From: Flammulina velutipes
Lineage: Eukaryota > Basidiomycota > Agaricomycetes > Agaricales > Physalacriaceae
Direction: 5' to 3'
Length of the DNA: 64,000 nt
Assembly (NCBI GenBank): GCA_011800155.1
Contig: CM022375.1
Coordinates: 1,364,001 to 1,428,000, forward strand
Positions 1 through 10,862 of the stretch are shown here, one piece after another. The position numbers were made by a program, and so were the translations under genes. Within the stretch, counting starts at the first letter, position 1. The number at the start of each line of letters is the position of its first letter. The notes beneath the pieces were generated by a model, which made no database searches, was not told the DNA's origin, and saw nothing but the letters and a program-made list of their open reading frames with translations.

Positions 1-2474
1 GCCGATCGATAGGCTGGTCTTGGGGTAAATTTTGGTTTCCCATCTTGCATTGTGTTCAAGCGGTCCTTTTCACGGCTTGTGTCCGGCCTGGTACTGTGGC
101 GTTCGCCTTGTACCTTTTTGAAGCGGCGTGTTGCCGTGTTGTTTGCAGGTGCTTGACGAGCTTCGCTAGAAAATCTTACGTTCTGATTGCTTTCTTTAGC
201 TTGCCGTTCGTATATGCGTTCAGCGCGTATTCCTTTCTCAATTATCAGCGCACGTTGGATGATGTCATTGACGGATGCGGATTCTGCTGTAAGTCCATCT
301 TGATTCAATTTGCTCCGAATTGCTGATGGGATTGCTAGCATTAATTTATGCTTGAAGCGATAGACGTCGGGTGGACATGGCATCATGCTGGTCCAACGTG
401 TTAAATCTGCGAATAGTTGACGGATACCTCCATCGACACGGTACGCCACACGATCAAACTTCTTGATTAGATCGTATAATGATGATTCATGAATGAACCT
501 TCGATATAGACTTGATATTACTTGTGAAAAGGTAGGCTGTTCGGGCTCATTATCTTCGTCAAAAAGGTTCCATTGAACATTCTCAACTGACTCGTGATAC
601 CACGCGCGCGCGTCTCCATCCAGGAATGTTCCTAACGCAGTGGTACGTTGAACGTCTACACTTGAGACGTCTTCAACACCGTTTTCGTCCATGTAGTATG
701 CTGGTCCGCATATATTCGCCGCTTTTAGCCATAATACTACAGACAAAATCCATTCGTCGAATTTAACGATGTCAGATGTTCCGTCATACTTGGATGGTTT
801 ATGCAACCCTTGCATGGTTGCTTTCTGAACGTTCGGGTCCAGACCTGTTCGTGTAGAAAGTAAGTGTTTCTTTATGATACGTTCGTATCGACTAAAGATT
901 TGAAGCATTACTTCCGTGTCAGAGCGGGTACGTGGGTTATAGTTGAATTCCTCAACTGACGAGTGTGCGTTGGGACCTTGCGATTGAAATCGCGCGCTCT
1001 GGAATTGACCTGGAGGGGGTTGTGCTCCCTTTGATCCGGGCGATCGTTTCCGTCGTCGATCCGGATCACTAGCGCCTCGTCCGTTACCACCGCTGCTTCC
1101 GTCATCTCCTCCACCGCCCCCGTTGCCAGGCGTTTGACGTGGCGGTGGCTTCTTTCCATCTGGTTTGTGAGGAGGTTTTTCTCCTTTATCCGATCCATCA
1201 TCGTCACCTGGGTCATCGGGATCGCCTGGTATACGTGAGGGTTTTGGAGAGTCTTTTATCGACTTATCCTCTTTCCCATGTTTTGACGGCGGACGCTCGC
1301 CATCATTGGGTGGAGGAAATTGCTTTCTTACCCAAACATATTCCTCTGGATTTTCTTCGTAACGACTTATCATTACTGACAATCCAGGACAGTCATGGTG
1401 AGTCACCAGACCTGCGATGGTAATATCAACTTGTTGTTCTGGGATTTTCGACCAACCATACACCACTAAATCATGTCGTCGGAGTTCTTCCTTCATTCCC
1501 ATTACAAATATAGCATGTCTGGTTCCATCCAACATTTCCTTACTGAATGGTCCCGTTGTTGGGAATGTTTTAGATGAGTTAACAGATGTCCATTCATCTA
1601 TGGCGCGTTTTGTATTCATCCGTCGGATGTAGTTTGACTGAGTTTCACTCTCGTGTCGGTGGAATTCCTCATTCTCAAAATAATGAGCCGTTTGGAGATT
1701 CGCGCTGAAATCTCCTGCTTCCTGATCAAATGGCAACATAGAGTTTAGTACGTGTTTTGGTTCCTCCCTTATCCTGCCATCGCGTTGTATATTGCTTGCT
1801 AAATAACGATTGATAGCTAATGGTGGAATCACCGTGTACGTTTTTCCATTGGTATGAATATGTTGCGTTGCTAATTCCCGCAACGCCTTCTCATGTTGAG
1901 CGATCAATTCTTGATGAGCAACAGCACGGAACTTCCGTTGTTCGTTCATCATGAACTGTATTTCCTCTGCCGTGTGAGGGCCATGATTCTTTTTGGCGTA
2001 AGCCGTGTTTACCATTCCTTTGATCTGCTGATCACTCATGTACCTTAACCATGCGTCATTGGCACCTGGTCTGTCTCCTGGTGCCGGCGGCGGCATTTTA
2101 ACACTGTGAGCTTCACTCTTCGGCTTGGTCCACGGTTTCTCGTCTTTTGGAGTAGCAAATGGATTTGATACTGGTCTGTCCGGGCTAGCTGATAGTATGG
2201 ACCCCGCAAACGGGTTGTACGGCTTCTTCTGTTCTCGCTTTTCTACGATATTCTGCAATCTTTCGATTTCCTTTTTCAGGTCTTCAGTATTGATATTATG
2301 TGATTGGCGAGATAACGCTCTAATAGATGTTGAACGCTTATAGCGCGGGGGTATCGGAGTTGCCTTCTCTTCTGGTAGTTCTTCTTGTTCTACCTTCGCT
2401 TCGAGGTCGCTAACTACTGCAGCAGATTGGGGCCTATGCGGCTGCGGAACTTTGATTTCCGGATGACTATCCAT
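1..2474 (-). CDS. Ty3/gypsy retrotransposon Gag, partial (C-terminus beyond left edge)
   Basis: A single reading frame on the minus strand stays open from an upstream stop near 2692 to the left edge (at least 824 codons from the first ATG at 2474). The N-terminal third is charged and low in complexity, with a Pro/Gly/Asp-rich stretch encoded around 1000-1250. The part encoded near 480-800 has the retrotransposon gag pattern: a long helical region with FDEWILSVVLWL, then GDARAWYHESV, then SSLYRRFI. The part nearest the edge is basic, as expected before a nucleocapsid region. Protease, reverse transcriptase and integrase would lie outside the window. The frame is open upstream of the chosen ATG, so the true start could lie nearer 2690. 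It is uninterrupted in the window, so the insertion looks young. Gag packages the element RNA into virus-like particles. Confidence 0.82.
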   Translation of the reverse strand, partial: MDSHPEIKVPQPHRPQSAAVVSDLEAKVEQEELPEEKATPIPPRYKRSTSIRALSRQSHNINTEDLKKEIERLQNIVEKREQKKPYNPFAGSILSASPDRPVSNPFATPKDEKPWTKPKSEAHSVKMPPPAPGDRPGANDAWLRYMSDQQIKGMVNTAYAKKNHGPHTAEEIQFMMNEQRKFRAVAHQELIAQHEKALRELATQHIHTNGKTYTVIPPLAINRYLASNIQRDGRIREEPKHVLNSMLPFDQEAGDFSANLQTAHYFENEEFHRHESETQSNYIRRMNTKRAIDEWTSVNSSKTFPTTGPFSKEMLDGTRHAIFVMGMKEELRRHDLVVYGWSKIPEQQVDITIAGLVTHHDCPGLSVMISRYEENPEEYVWVRKQFPPPNDGERPPSKHGKEDKSIKDSPKPSRIPGDPDDPGDDDGSDKGEKPPHKPDGKKPPPRQTPGNGGGGGDDGSSGGNGRGASDPDRRRKRSPGSKGAQPPPGQFQSARFQSQGPNAHSSVEEFNYNPRTRSDTEVMLQIFSRYERIIKKHLLSTRTGLDPNVQKATMQGLHKPSKYDGTSDIVKFDEWILSVVLWLKAANICGPAYYMDENGVEDVSSVDVQRTTALGTFLDGDARAWYHESVENVQWNLFDEDNEPEQPTFSQVISSLYRRFIHESSLYDLIKKFDRVAYRVDGGIRQLFADLTRWTSMMPCPPDVYRFKHKLMLAIPSAIRSKLNQDGLTAESASVNDIIQRALIIEKGIRAERIYERQAKESNQNVRFSSEARQAPANNTATRRFKKVQGERHSTRPDTSREKDRLNTMQDGKPKFTPRPAYRS

Positions 2475-2764
2475 GGCTCGTACTACTGGTGGCGCCGGGT
2501 GAGTGTATAGGTTTGTAAATTCAGGCGTTCCTAATTCCGGGTTCCCGAAGCTAAGTACACCAGTAAACCACGAGTTATTGTGGGCGTATCTATTACGAGT
2601 CCTTGCGTATTGATACGGTGATGTCTTGGGGTTGGGCGGCGGTCCGCCTCGCCTCGTGTTTGCACGCGGAGGTATGTTGAGCGGAACCGTCGATCAAAAT
2701 GACGTAGGATTTTCTCGATGACTCGAGATGACGCGTTTTATTAAAACAGCGTGGTTGCCTCGTG

Positions 2765-3012
2765 TTACAGCGAGGTCGATGATACGTTTCTCGTATCGTT
2801 CAAAAGTAGTCTATTCGCGTTCTAGTATGTTTATACTGATGCGAAAAAAAGTGTAAGGGTTACGGCCCACTTTGCTTTGTTCACTCGATCTTCGCACAAC
2901 AGGTGGTACTATTGTTAAAGACTACTTAGTGATACAAGCGATGTGGGTGGTAAAAAGTTAATCTACGTGAGCAAAGATCGAGCGGTATATAACTATGGTC
3001 AATATAATCACA
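2765..3012 (-). mobile_element. Candidate 5' LTR of the Ty3/gypsy element
   Basis: Reading the minus strand, the segment begins TGTGATTATATTG at 3012, has a TATATA box near 2986-2992 and ends near TGTAACA at about 2765. It precedes the gag frame. The outer boundary is placed where similarity to the neighbouring 7TM paralogs stops, within 2 bp of a splice acceptor. The inner boundary is a guess because the second LTR and the other target-site copy are outside the window. A primer-binding site was not recognised. Confidence 0.45.
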
Positions 3013-3014
3013 TG

Positions 3015-4020
3015 CTAAATAGAGATGGGGAAATATGAGTCATAAGGAACGTGTTAAGTAGGAATCGTTACAAGTCCATACCGTAATTGCATGCCCAAGA
3101 GCTTCGGCAAAACGCACCCTCTCATCGAGATACTCTGTAAAGTACTGAGTATGAATGTTGAGCCCAATTCTAATCATGTAAATGGCAGTATACAAGATGG
3201 AAGACTCGATCAGAATCTCCAGCAGTCCATGGTACGTCTTGAGTGATTTTCTCCAACCACTGACCGAAATGATGCGGCATATAATTGCAGTAGTGCAATA
3301 GATGTTTGTTATGATAGTTGCCGACAGATATGAGAGCTCCAGGTTGATCATTTGGTCCGGTGCCAAAATGATTGGTCTGAAGGAGATTATAGATCTCCAA
3401 ATGTAACAAACTATGAAGGCGGGTCTCAGAGCTGTAGAAAGGTCTCTAATGCACATACCTGATACTACTACGCAGGATGATCCGGGAATAATGACCACGA
3501 GCCATCGCCTACCGTACAGCACCCAGCATCGCCAGATCTATAGATTTTATTAATAACTGCGTAAGAGAATATAGTGACTATGCACTTACCATTGTCATGT
3601 CAGCCAGTAAAATGCTGGAAAGTGTCGCCACAGAATTTGGTATATTCAGCGGAAATAGCTCTCTGTATTTGAGGGAGAAAAACGCCACAAGTTGTGCTTC
3701 CCTGGTTTCCCCATGGTGTATGTAGATATTGTCCAGGAAGACCCAGCTACAGCTTGCATGAATTGTGACAAAGATCCACATGAAGGTAATAAGGACCGCA
3801 GAGCCTACACGAGGCCTGTTTCCGCAAGTCACTAAACAAGCAATCAAAGCTATAGAAGTCAGGCCAAGTGGGAGGACGCACAGGTCAGATAAAGTGCAAC
3901 GAAGTAGAGCGTGGTATATATTCCATAAGCCAGGATCTCGATAATGTAAGAATGAAACGATGTTGTCAGTTCATACAGAACTTCCGTATCTGTTAAACCA
4001 AAGCTGGAATCGGAGGACAT
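3015..4020 (-). pseudogene. 7TM protein, copy 1 of 4, last exon lost to retrotransposon insertion
   Basis: Exons 1-4 of the same gene as the copies at 6.5, 13.8 and 16.5 kb can be followed from ATG 4020. The first helix ends in YFVALYLT and exon 2 contains NRPRVGSAVLI. Exon 3 reads IWRCWVLYGRRW, and exon 4 carries YLSATIITNIYCTTAII and EILIESSILYTAIYMIRIG. The last intron starts GTATGGAC at the paralogous position (after ...HAIT) and ends in a good acceptor at 3015-3017. Where the paralogs continue with G(I/L)APTLIIARVAAG (helix 7 plus tail), this copy enters the candidate LTR. The seventh helix and cytoplasmic tail are therefore missing or replaced by element-encoded residues. No frameshift is seen in the remaining exons, so the loss may be recent. 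Confidence 0.75.
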
Positions 4021-4064
4021 GATAGTGGAGAGATCCTGACGAAAGTGACCATCCTCCAGAACAC

Positions 4065-4072
4065 CTTATATA
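4065..4072 (-). promoter_or_regulatory. TATA box of 7TM copy 1
   Basis: TATATAAG on the minus strand, 45-52 bp upstream of the ATG at 4020, inside an AGAACACCTTATATA block (plus strand) that recurs at 10547-10561 next to the copy 2 promoter. Confidence 0.6.
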
Positions 4073-6532
4073 CGGAAGAGAGAACAACATCACGATCTTG
4101 TCGGGTTATCTGTGTACCACAACGGTTATCCATGCTAGTAAGGCTGCACTTTCAATTGGATATATCTGGCGCCCTTCATTGATCAACATCCGGTGTACTA
4201 TCCAGTTGTTGGCAGGTAATGGAACAAGACGATCACTCTGTTCAAGATCGTCAACAAAGAGGCCCATATGAGCAACGTTTCAAGGATCCAGTGATCCCAA
4301 TATGCCCAACACTAAGTGTTGTGTCCCGAAACACATTTCCACTATGCTGATATCCTACTCTGGCAGTGGTTCGACGGAGCAGCCGGCGAGGGAGATTCAT
4401 CAACAATGAGTATATTTTTGAAGTACACGAACAGCATTACCTGTGCTTTCATCAGCCGAGAAGATAACCACCCGCAATACAGACGTACCGAACCCGCAAA
4501 CAATATGGCATCCTCAGAAACCGCGGCCCCTAGCAGTTCTTCGTTCCGCACGACGTAGTCCTCAATGAAGTGGAAATTGCATCACTCTTACCCTCGTTGC
4601 ATAAGACACCGGCAGCGCGAGCTGCTGCTGAAACTGACCGGAATCTCAGACGCGGGGTCCAATCGAAAGATGTGAACGAGCGACAGTGTGCTATAGAACT
4701 GCTCCTTGTGTCATCATCTGCTCCATTATGCGATTCGACACGCCTACACAAGTCTTGGAAAACCCTGAATGCACCAGGACCCACCTATGAACATAGGGTC
4801 AGCAAATATCCCCACACATTCAGTTCACAACGTACCACGGCAAAAAGAGAAGCCATGCAATGCGCAGGGGCTCCCAGTTGACTAGCGTGGAGAAGACACA
4901 GGCAGAGATTCGCATGCAGATAACGAAGATAAGATCTCCAGCTACATTCGAAGGATAGCCACGCCATCGTAGAAGATAGGTATCATCACAGAGATCTGCG
5001 AATCACATGCCCAAAGTAATGAATTCGCAGCTGTCATAAACAGCTGTAAATGCAATGTTAGAACAAGTATTCCAAGACGGCGATGGACACACCTACGAAG
5101 GGAATATTCGAGAGTGAAATGCCACATACCGCACCCAATGTCTATCCCGACGACCCACCGGTCATGCTCCCGTTTATTCATTTATCAAGGCGATCTGTAT
5201 CTACGTCTCCTTGAACGCCCTCCTCACGGGATCCAAAGGTTGCGGGGGCATATAACAAAGCAAGAGAAACTGGGTCAAGTGAACCCGGTGCTATCGAGTG
5301 CTTGGAGCTCGCAACTGGATCAACATATGCCCTCCCTCTCTAGAGCCCTGAGCGAACCGACGAGAGAGATGCGGCTACGCGCATCTGGCCCAAAGGTGCC
5401 TAAGTATGGCACAATGTAATTCAAAACAAGGTGGCCATGGATTCCGATGGGGCTACTGGGAGGCGATGAGATAGCGAGATGAAGCACAGGTGAGAGAGGG
5501 AACGTTGACTGCTGATGGGTGTGGGCGAAACAACGAGGAGGGCAATCACGCGTCCTGGGTGTGACGGGCGACGACTGCGACGGCCGAGCGGTCATGGACG
5601 ATGATGGAATGGTTCTGCGTTGGGTATGTCTATCTGTTTCTTAGCGGACAGCATGACAAGCTACAGAAGGACCATACCTTCAATCCTGAATCCCCTCGTC
5701 GTCTTCGTTGTGGAAATGCGCCTGCGTGGGCAGATGGGCGGTCGACATATAGAGGACGGCACCCTGTTTCTCTTCCGTTCATTTGAGGCAGATACGCACT
5801 TGTGATCCAAGATCGACGTGAGCTGATAGACGATCTACAGCGTAAAATCATTTCGATTTCGGCGGTAACCGTATCCTCTTATACGAGCTCTATTGGTGAA
5901 GCCAGACGTTGTACCGACAGATATACGCGAAGAAAGGCTGAGAATTGGGTGAACAAGGCGTAACACTAACAAAATGTGCAGTGGACGCGTACCATTTGGC
6001 AGGGCGAAACTTCCAAGATGGCGGCAGAAACATTTGTCTATATCCTTAGTCGTTCTATTGCTGGTATAGTCCGCACTCCTTCGTACACGCAGAGCTGAAA
6101 ATGAAGCGAGATGGGATCATGACGTGAGAAGGAAAGAAGACAATATTATCCACGTGGACTTGTAGACCTGTGTTTGGCACTGTGGCGCAGTCACTCCCTC
6201 TTGCCACTACCAGGCTTGTATCCAGCTCAACGCTCAGCGGAAGTCCAGCGGAGACTATCTTCACGTCCGTCATCTTCTTGCTATCAAACATGTCATCTAT
6301 CGCTTATATTCCTTCTATCGTTCAAGCATATTGCTATCTGATACTTATCGACACACAAAGAAGAGAACAGACAGGAAAGTACATTTCAAATAGTACATAC
6401 ATGCTTTGAGGGACAAATGAAGAAGTGGAAATCTTTGTCTCATATAGGTACGGCCCATCGAACGAGTAGATACACAATAGGTAGAAGGAAGAAGAAACAT
6501 CGAAAAAATTGTGGACGCTTACGAACCGTTCA
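4073..6532. other. Stretch without a confidently recognised gene
   Basis: Only short frames are seen. The minus strand at 4342-4551 and 4942-5181 encodes two hydrophobic stretches, possibly decayed membrane-protein exons that I cannot assign. A block at 6165-6200 (ACGTGGACTTGTAGACC and following) is about 80 percent identical to 11758-11798, so a dispersed degenerate repeat passes through here. Confidence 0.4.
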
Positions 6533-7822
6533 CTAAGCCTCCTTGGAAATTTCCGCCGGCTCGGTCTTTCTGGTATGCTTCGGAGTCTCACGAGAACTAT
6601 CGTCTGCCTCGTCCACATCGACAGACACTTCCGACCCCATGCTACGCTCGAGATCGACATTATCCACGGTAGTGCCAGTAGCTGGCTGCGCGAAACGCAA
6701 GCTCTCCGCCAAAGACCGTATCGTCGACCCTATATGAGGAAGGGATGTACGCGTCCAGGAATCGTCAGGTCGCGCATAACCCGCTGCTACGCGAGCAATA
6801 ATTAGTGTCGGCGCAAGTCCCTACAGGGTGGCATCAACAACAACAACTATATGAATCGGAAAAGATGGTGCAAACCGTGATTGAATATCCCATAGCTTGG
6901 GCAAATTGAACCCGCTCGTCGAGCTCCTCTGTAAAGTACTGGCTATGAACCTGGAGCCCAATGCGAATCATGTAGATGGTAGTGTACAAGATGGAGGACT
7001 CGATCAGAATCTCCATCAGCCCTCGATAAGTTTTGAGCGACTTTTTCCAACCACTGACGCTAGTGATGCGGCAGATAATCGCAGTGGTGCAAAATATGTT
7101 CGTAATAACAGTCGCCGACAGGTATGAGAGGTCCAAGTTGGCGACTTGGTTGGGTCTCAGAATGACGGGTCTAAATATGATGACGGTCCGCCAAACATAA
7201 CAGACTACAGAGTGGCAGACATCAGAGCGGTAGCCAAATTTGTTCTGAGGTAAGTACGTACCGAATACTGCTACAAGGGATAACCCAGGAATAATGACGA
7301 TGAATCGTCTTTTGCCGTATAGCACCCAGCATCGCCAAATCTACGGATTCTATGATAAAGGATGAAGAAACCGAGCGGGGTATGTACTTACCATTGTCAC
7401 GTCAGCCAATAGAACACTGATGAGTGCCATCACTGAGTTTGTTACAGCCAGTGGAAATAGCTCCCCGGTTTGGATAGAGAAAAGCGCCCCAAGTTGTGCT
7501 TCCCGGGTTTCGCCATGTTGTATGTAGATGTTGTCAAGGTATGCCCAACTAATGCTCGCATGGATAGTGACAAGGATCCACATGACGGTGATTACGACCG
7601 CAGAGCCTACACGGGGCCTGTTGCGGCAAGACACTAAACACGCAGTCTGAGATAGGGAGGTTAGGCTAGGCAAGAGGACATACAGGTCAGATATAGCGCT
7701 ACAAAGTAGACGGTGGTGTATACTCCGTAGGCCAAGATTTCGAGGATGGCGGAATGAAAGCGAGATAATAGCTCATATACAACTTCTGTGTCTGTGAAAC
7801 CAAATGAGGAGCCGGAGGACAT
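6533..7822 (-). CDS. 7TM protein, copy 2 of 4 (intact, promoter interrupted)
   Basis: Five exons (7822-7684, 7633-7392, 7340-7262, 7204-6876, 6820-6533) sum to 1077 nt, giving 358 aa. Splice sites are conserved with the three paralogs. Seven hydrophobic segments are visible: LEILAYGVYTTVYFVALYL; VVITVMWILVTIHASISW; a third ending at DVTMVIW; FIVIIPGLSLVAVFG; YLSATVITNIFCTTAII; EILIESSILYTTIYMIRIG; and GLAPTLIIARVAAG. A polar tail of about 80 residues follows, beginning YARPDDSW. The order fits an integral membrane protein with receptor-like topology. The family is uncharacterised and common in Agaricomycetes, and no ligand or G-protein partner can be read from the sequence. The start is fixed by the MSS-(D/G/P/E) beginnings of all four copies. 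A pogo-type transposon sits 31 bp upstream of the ATG. Confidence 0.82.
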
Positions 7823-7854
7823 GATAGCGGTCGCGAGAGATCCTAACCGAAGTA

Positions 7855-7878
7855 CAGTCGAAGTCCTAATAACCCATA
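7855..7878 (+). repeat. Left terminal inverted repeat of the pogo-type element
   Basis: Begins CAGTCGAAGTCCTAATAACC. It matches the reverse complement of 10511-10534 at 23 of 24 positions. Confidence 0.9.
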
Positions 7879-7994
7879 CCCCTCCGTGGACGCCCAGAGG
7901 TATGGGTTATCAGGGGATATGGCCTGCGGGGAAGGTCGGTTTTCCGGGCCGAACTAGAGTGTGGCGTACTATGTATTAGAGAACAAGTAGTATA

Positions 7995-10234
7995 CTACCG
8001 TGTATTGCCTACTTTAGGAAAGTAATCAGTAAGTTCAGTTACCCGCATCGCCTTCATATCATCGAGGCGGGTCTGACGTCCAAAGCCTGCCAACAGGGCC
8101 TCAAACTGGCGTGCAAATGGATCATCGCGATCTGAGAGGTATCTGCGAAGTGTTGATGACGCCTCCAAAGCCTCTCGTCGTGATGGCTTGGCCCTTTCGT
8201 CACAGTAATCATTGTCGTCCCCGCCTTGAATCTCTAGCAACTCTTCTCGGGCTCGTTTTTCCTTCACGGCATCACAGATTTCTTCATCCGACACTTCTTC
8301 GGCCATCACCTGCTCTTCTGGAGCCTCAAGAAGTTCCTCGATGTTCATCCGGTTTGCGAAACGAAGAACTCCAACAGACTGTAACTGATTCAGCGCTGTC
8401 TCCAGGTCATGCTCCGCTTGGGCGACATCATCAATGGTGTGATCACCGGCTGGTGGCGTAGTTGTGCTTAACGTGGCGGAATCACCGAGAGAGCTGGCGG
8501 AGGAGCAGGTTGTGAGGGTAGACAGTGAGGATAACCGAGATCGGGAAGGGTGCTCTGAAGATGACGGTGCAAGTGTGGATTCAGGTAAGATTCCAGTCTT
8601 CTTCCAGCAGTTGAAGATGGTCTGCTGGGAGACTTCGCGCCAGGAAAGATCAGCGAGCCGCATGGCCTCGAGTTGATCAATCTCATAAATGTTCGCCGCA
8701 GGGATGTTCTCTTCGTAACGGTCAAGTGCCCGTTGCATAGAGAGGCGTCGATAATGGGCCTTGAAGCATCGGATGATGCCAGCGTCCGCGGGTTGAATGT
8801 GGGAGGTGAGGTTTGGGGCGAAGTTTTTGACACGGATGTTGGTGAGGCCACGCGGAGGCTCATGGCCGCTGAAGTTGTCCTGTAAGAGAAGGATGTGGCG
8901 GTCCTGAAAGCGAAGCTTCTTGTCCCAATCTCGCAACCACTCCTGGTACAGCTTGGTGGTCATCCAAGCCTTCGCGTTGTTCCTGTAATAAAACCCAAGT
9001 TGTGCGCCTGTTCTCTTCTTGAATGCACGAGGTCTGTTGGCCTTGCCGATGATAAAAGGCGCTAAGGCCTCGCTTCCATCTGCGTTTATCGTGAGAGCAT
9101 AAGTCAGCCGCTTCTTGCTGCCCTTCACACCAGCCATTTGAGTGTCCATGAGACCACGGTCAGGTGGCATGCTAAAGAATTTGCACGTCAGAAGAGTGCA
9201 CACAGAGGATACAAACGGGATATTCTTACGCCCAGAAAAGCCCAGTCTCATCCATATTGAAGATGTCCTTCAAGGCATATCCATACTTTGCAATGAGTCG
9301 ACGAATGCGCTCGCGCTCAGCTTCAACGTCGGCTGGATTGACAGATCCCGCTTCACCATGGCGCTTGAACTCCTTCAGGCCACAACGTTTCTTAAATGAA
9401 CGGAGCCAACCATCACTAAGCGCTAAGCGCTCATCCTCCGGGACGTTGTTGAGATCAGCGAAGCGCTTCCATTTCTGGCGAAGAATCTCGCCGTTGAGAT
9501 GGATTTTATCGCGCATAGCCTTTGCGACCCACAACTCAAGCATCTCATCAACTTCCGGATGCTCCACCTGCTTCACCCTCTTCGCCATCGTTGCCGCTCC
9601 TCCCCTCGCCTTTGCCTCAGCATACTGTGACCGCCACTTTGCTTCATTCTTGACCCAATCGGAGATGAGAGGTTGTTTGATACAGAGATTTGGATAGAGG
9701 GGATTGAAATGCTTTGCCGTCTTCGTTTGGTTACTGCCGTTCGCATGGTGCCAGTCCAGAATTTCGATACGCTGCTCGAGTGTGGCGGTTTCCTTCTTCG
9801 TGAAGACCGGTAATTTCTTTGTCTTCTCTTTCGAGGGCTTCTCAATAGGTTGAGCAGGTCCTAAGAGACATAGGTACATGTAATTGGTAGAAGAAAATGG
9901 ATGACGCACTCTTTTTTTTATTGCCCGGCATGCCTATAATTTCCTTCCCGGCCTCCTTCACGTCACCTCCCAGCTCTTTTAGTTTCTCCACGATGGTCTT
10001 CTTCTGCGAGTCCAGATGCGATAGAGCACGGTCAATATCTGATGCCACTTCAAGCTCATCCAGGATCTGCTCTTCGTCAACTTCGTTCCCGGCGTTGTCA
10101 AGCCAGTGCTCATCCGCGGCTAAGATCTTCTCTTTGTTTGTCAGTCTGGCAATGAGGATGTCCTTTCTCTTCTTCGTATTGAGCTTGAGAGTAGAGAGTC
10201 CCTTTCTGAGAATTGCAAGGGTGCCATTCGCCAT
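7995..10234 (-). CDS. Transposase, DDE superfamily with CENP-B/pogo-like N-terminal DNA-binding region
   Basis: Three exons (10234-9910, 9860-9230, 9171-7995) sum to 2133 nt, giving 710 aa. Both introns have GT-AG ends: GTGCGTC..CTTAG and GTAAGA..TTTAG. The N-terminus (about 1-105) is a charged helical region. Residues about 110-300 form helix-turn-helix DNA-binding domains, with PVFTKKETATLEQRIEILDW, then a second domain around QKWKRFADLNNVPEDERLALS and SDGWLRSFKKRCGLKEFKRHG. The catalytic core follows: NMDETGLFW (first Asp), LLLQDNFSGH (second Asp) and SHIQPADAGII (third Asp), a DDD arrangement typical of pogo/Fot1 enzymes. A Ser/Thr-rich and acidic C-terminal tail ends the protein. The enzyme cuts and joins the element ends at TA sites. 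No lesion is seen, so the copy could be active. Confidence 0.9.
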
Positions 10235-10510
10235 GGTAAAGACGTGGAGGAGAGTCGTGACAGGTTGCGAACGCGTCGAACACGACCAATTAGCATAGCA
10301 AAGGTTAAATTTGATGTGGATATTCTAGAATCCTACTCGATATGGATACAAAACCGAGCCTGCCGGCACCCATATGGCCCTACTATGGGTTTTGCTACCT
10401 CCTCCGAGCTATGGATTATGGGGTATGGGGTGGTTATGAGATTTCCCCGCGAACAAGGTCGGTGGACACCCCGAAAGTATGGGTTAGAGGGAATTATGGG
10501 GTACCAGGAC

Positions 10511-10534
10511 TATGGGTTATTTGGACTTCGACTG
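10511..10534 (-). repeat. Right terminal inverted repeat of the pogo-type element
   Basis: Ends TTTGGACTTCGACTG, the reverse complement of the left end apart from one mismatch. It is followed directly by the TA target duplication. Confidence 0.9.
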
Positions 10535-10552
10535 TACTCGCGCTTAAGAACA

Positions 10553-10561
10553 CCTTATATA
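10553..10561 (-). promoter_or_regulatory. Displaced TATA box of 7TM copy 2
   Basis: TATATAAGG on the minus strand, inside the AGAACACCTTATATA block also found before copy 1. If the transposon and one TA are removed, this box would lie about 49 bp upstream of the copy 2 ATG, the same spacing as in copy 1 (45 bp). It now lies 2.7 kb away. Confidence 0.65.
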
Positions 10562-10808
10562 TCAATGGAAAGGTAAACAAAAGACGCACCTATTGTAATG
10601 AAATATCATTCCCGAGGCAAGAGAAACGATGATACTTTCCCGCATCATGATCCAGCTGGAATATCGGTGAACACATGTTGAAGAAGCTACACTTGAATTG
10701 AAACACCTCAAGAAAGCTGCGTGTAGGAATATCCGAAGCACCGATCATCTGGAGTGATCACCTTCTTGTTGACGGACGTGTCCTTATCTGTGAGCGACTG
10801 AATATCCA

Positions 10809-10862
10809 GGACATCTTGATCAGTGCCACTGATCAGGACATCTTGATCAGTGCCACTGATCA
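10809..10862. repeat. Two perfect 27-bp tandem repeats with internal TGATCA palindromes
   Basis: The unit begins GGACATCTTGATCAGTGCC and ends CACTGATCA. Two identical copies lie head to tail at 10809-10835 and 10836-10862. No coding context could be established. Confidence 0.9.

Larger units (their letters stand above)
7855..10534. mobile_element. Pogo/Fot-type (Tc1-mariner superfamily) DNA transposon, 2680 bp, apparently intact
   Basis: The element is bounded by inverted repeats starting CAGTCGAAGTCC and flanked on both sides by TA (7853-7854 and 10535-10536), the target duplication of this superfamily. It contains one three-exon transposase gene with no stop or frameshift. The right subterminal region (10355-10530) carries several copies of a TATGGGTT-like word, candidate transposase-binding sites. 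It has inserted in the 5' flank of 7TM copy 2. Confidence 0.9.

Noticed and set aside
45..2343. Several plus-strand and alternative-frame open stretches across the first 2.4 kb
   Set aside because: They are shadows of the long minus-strand Gag frame, which alone has retrotransposon-like sequence and continuous coding character.
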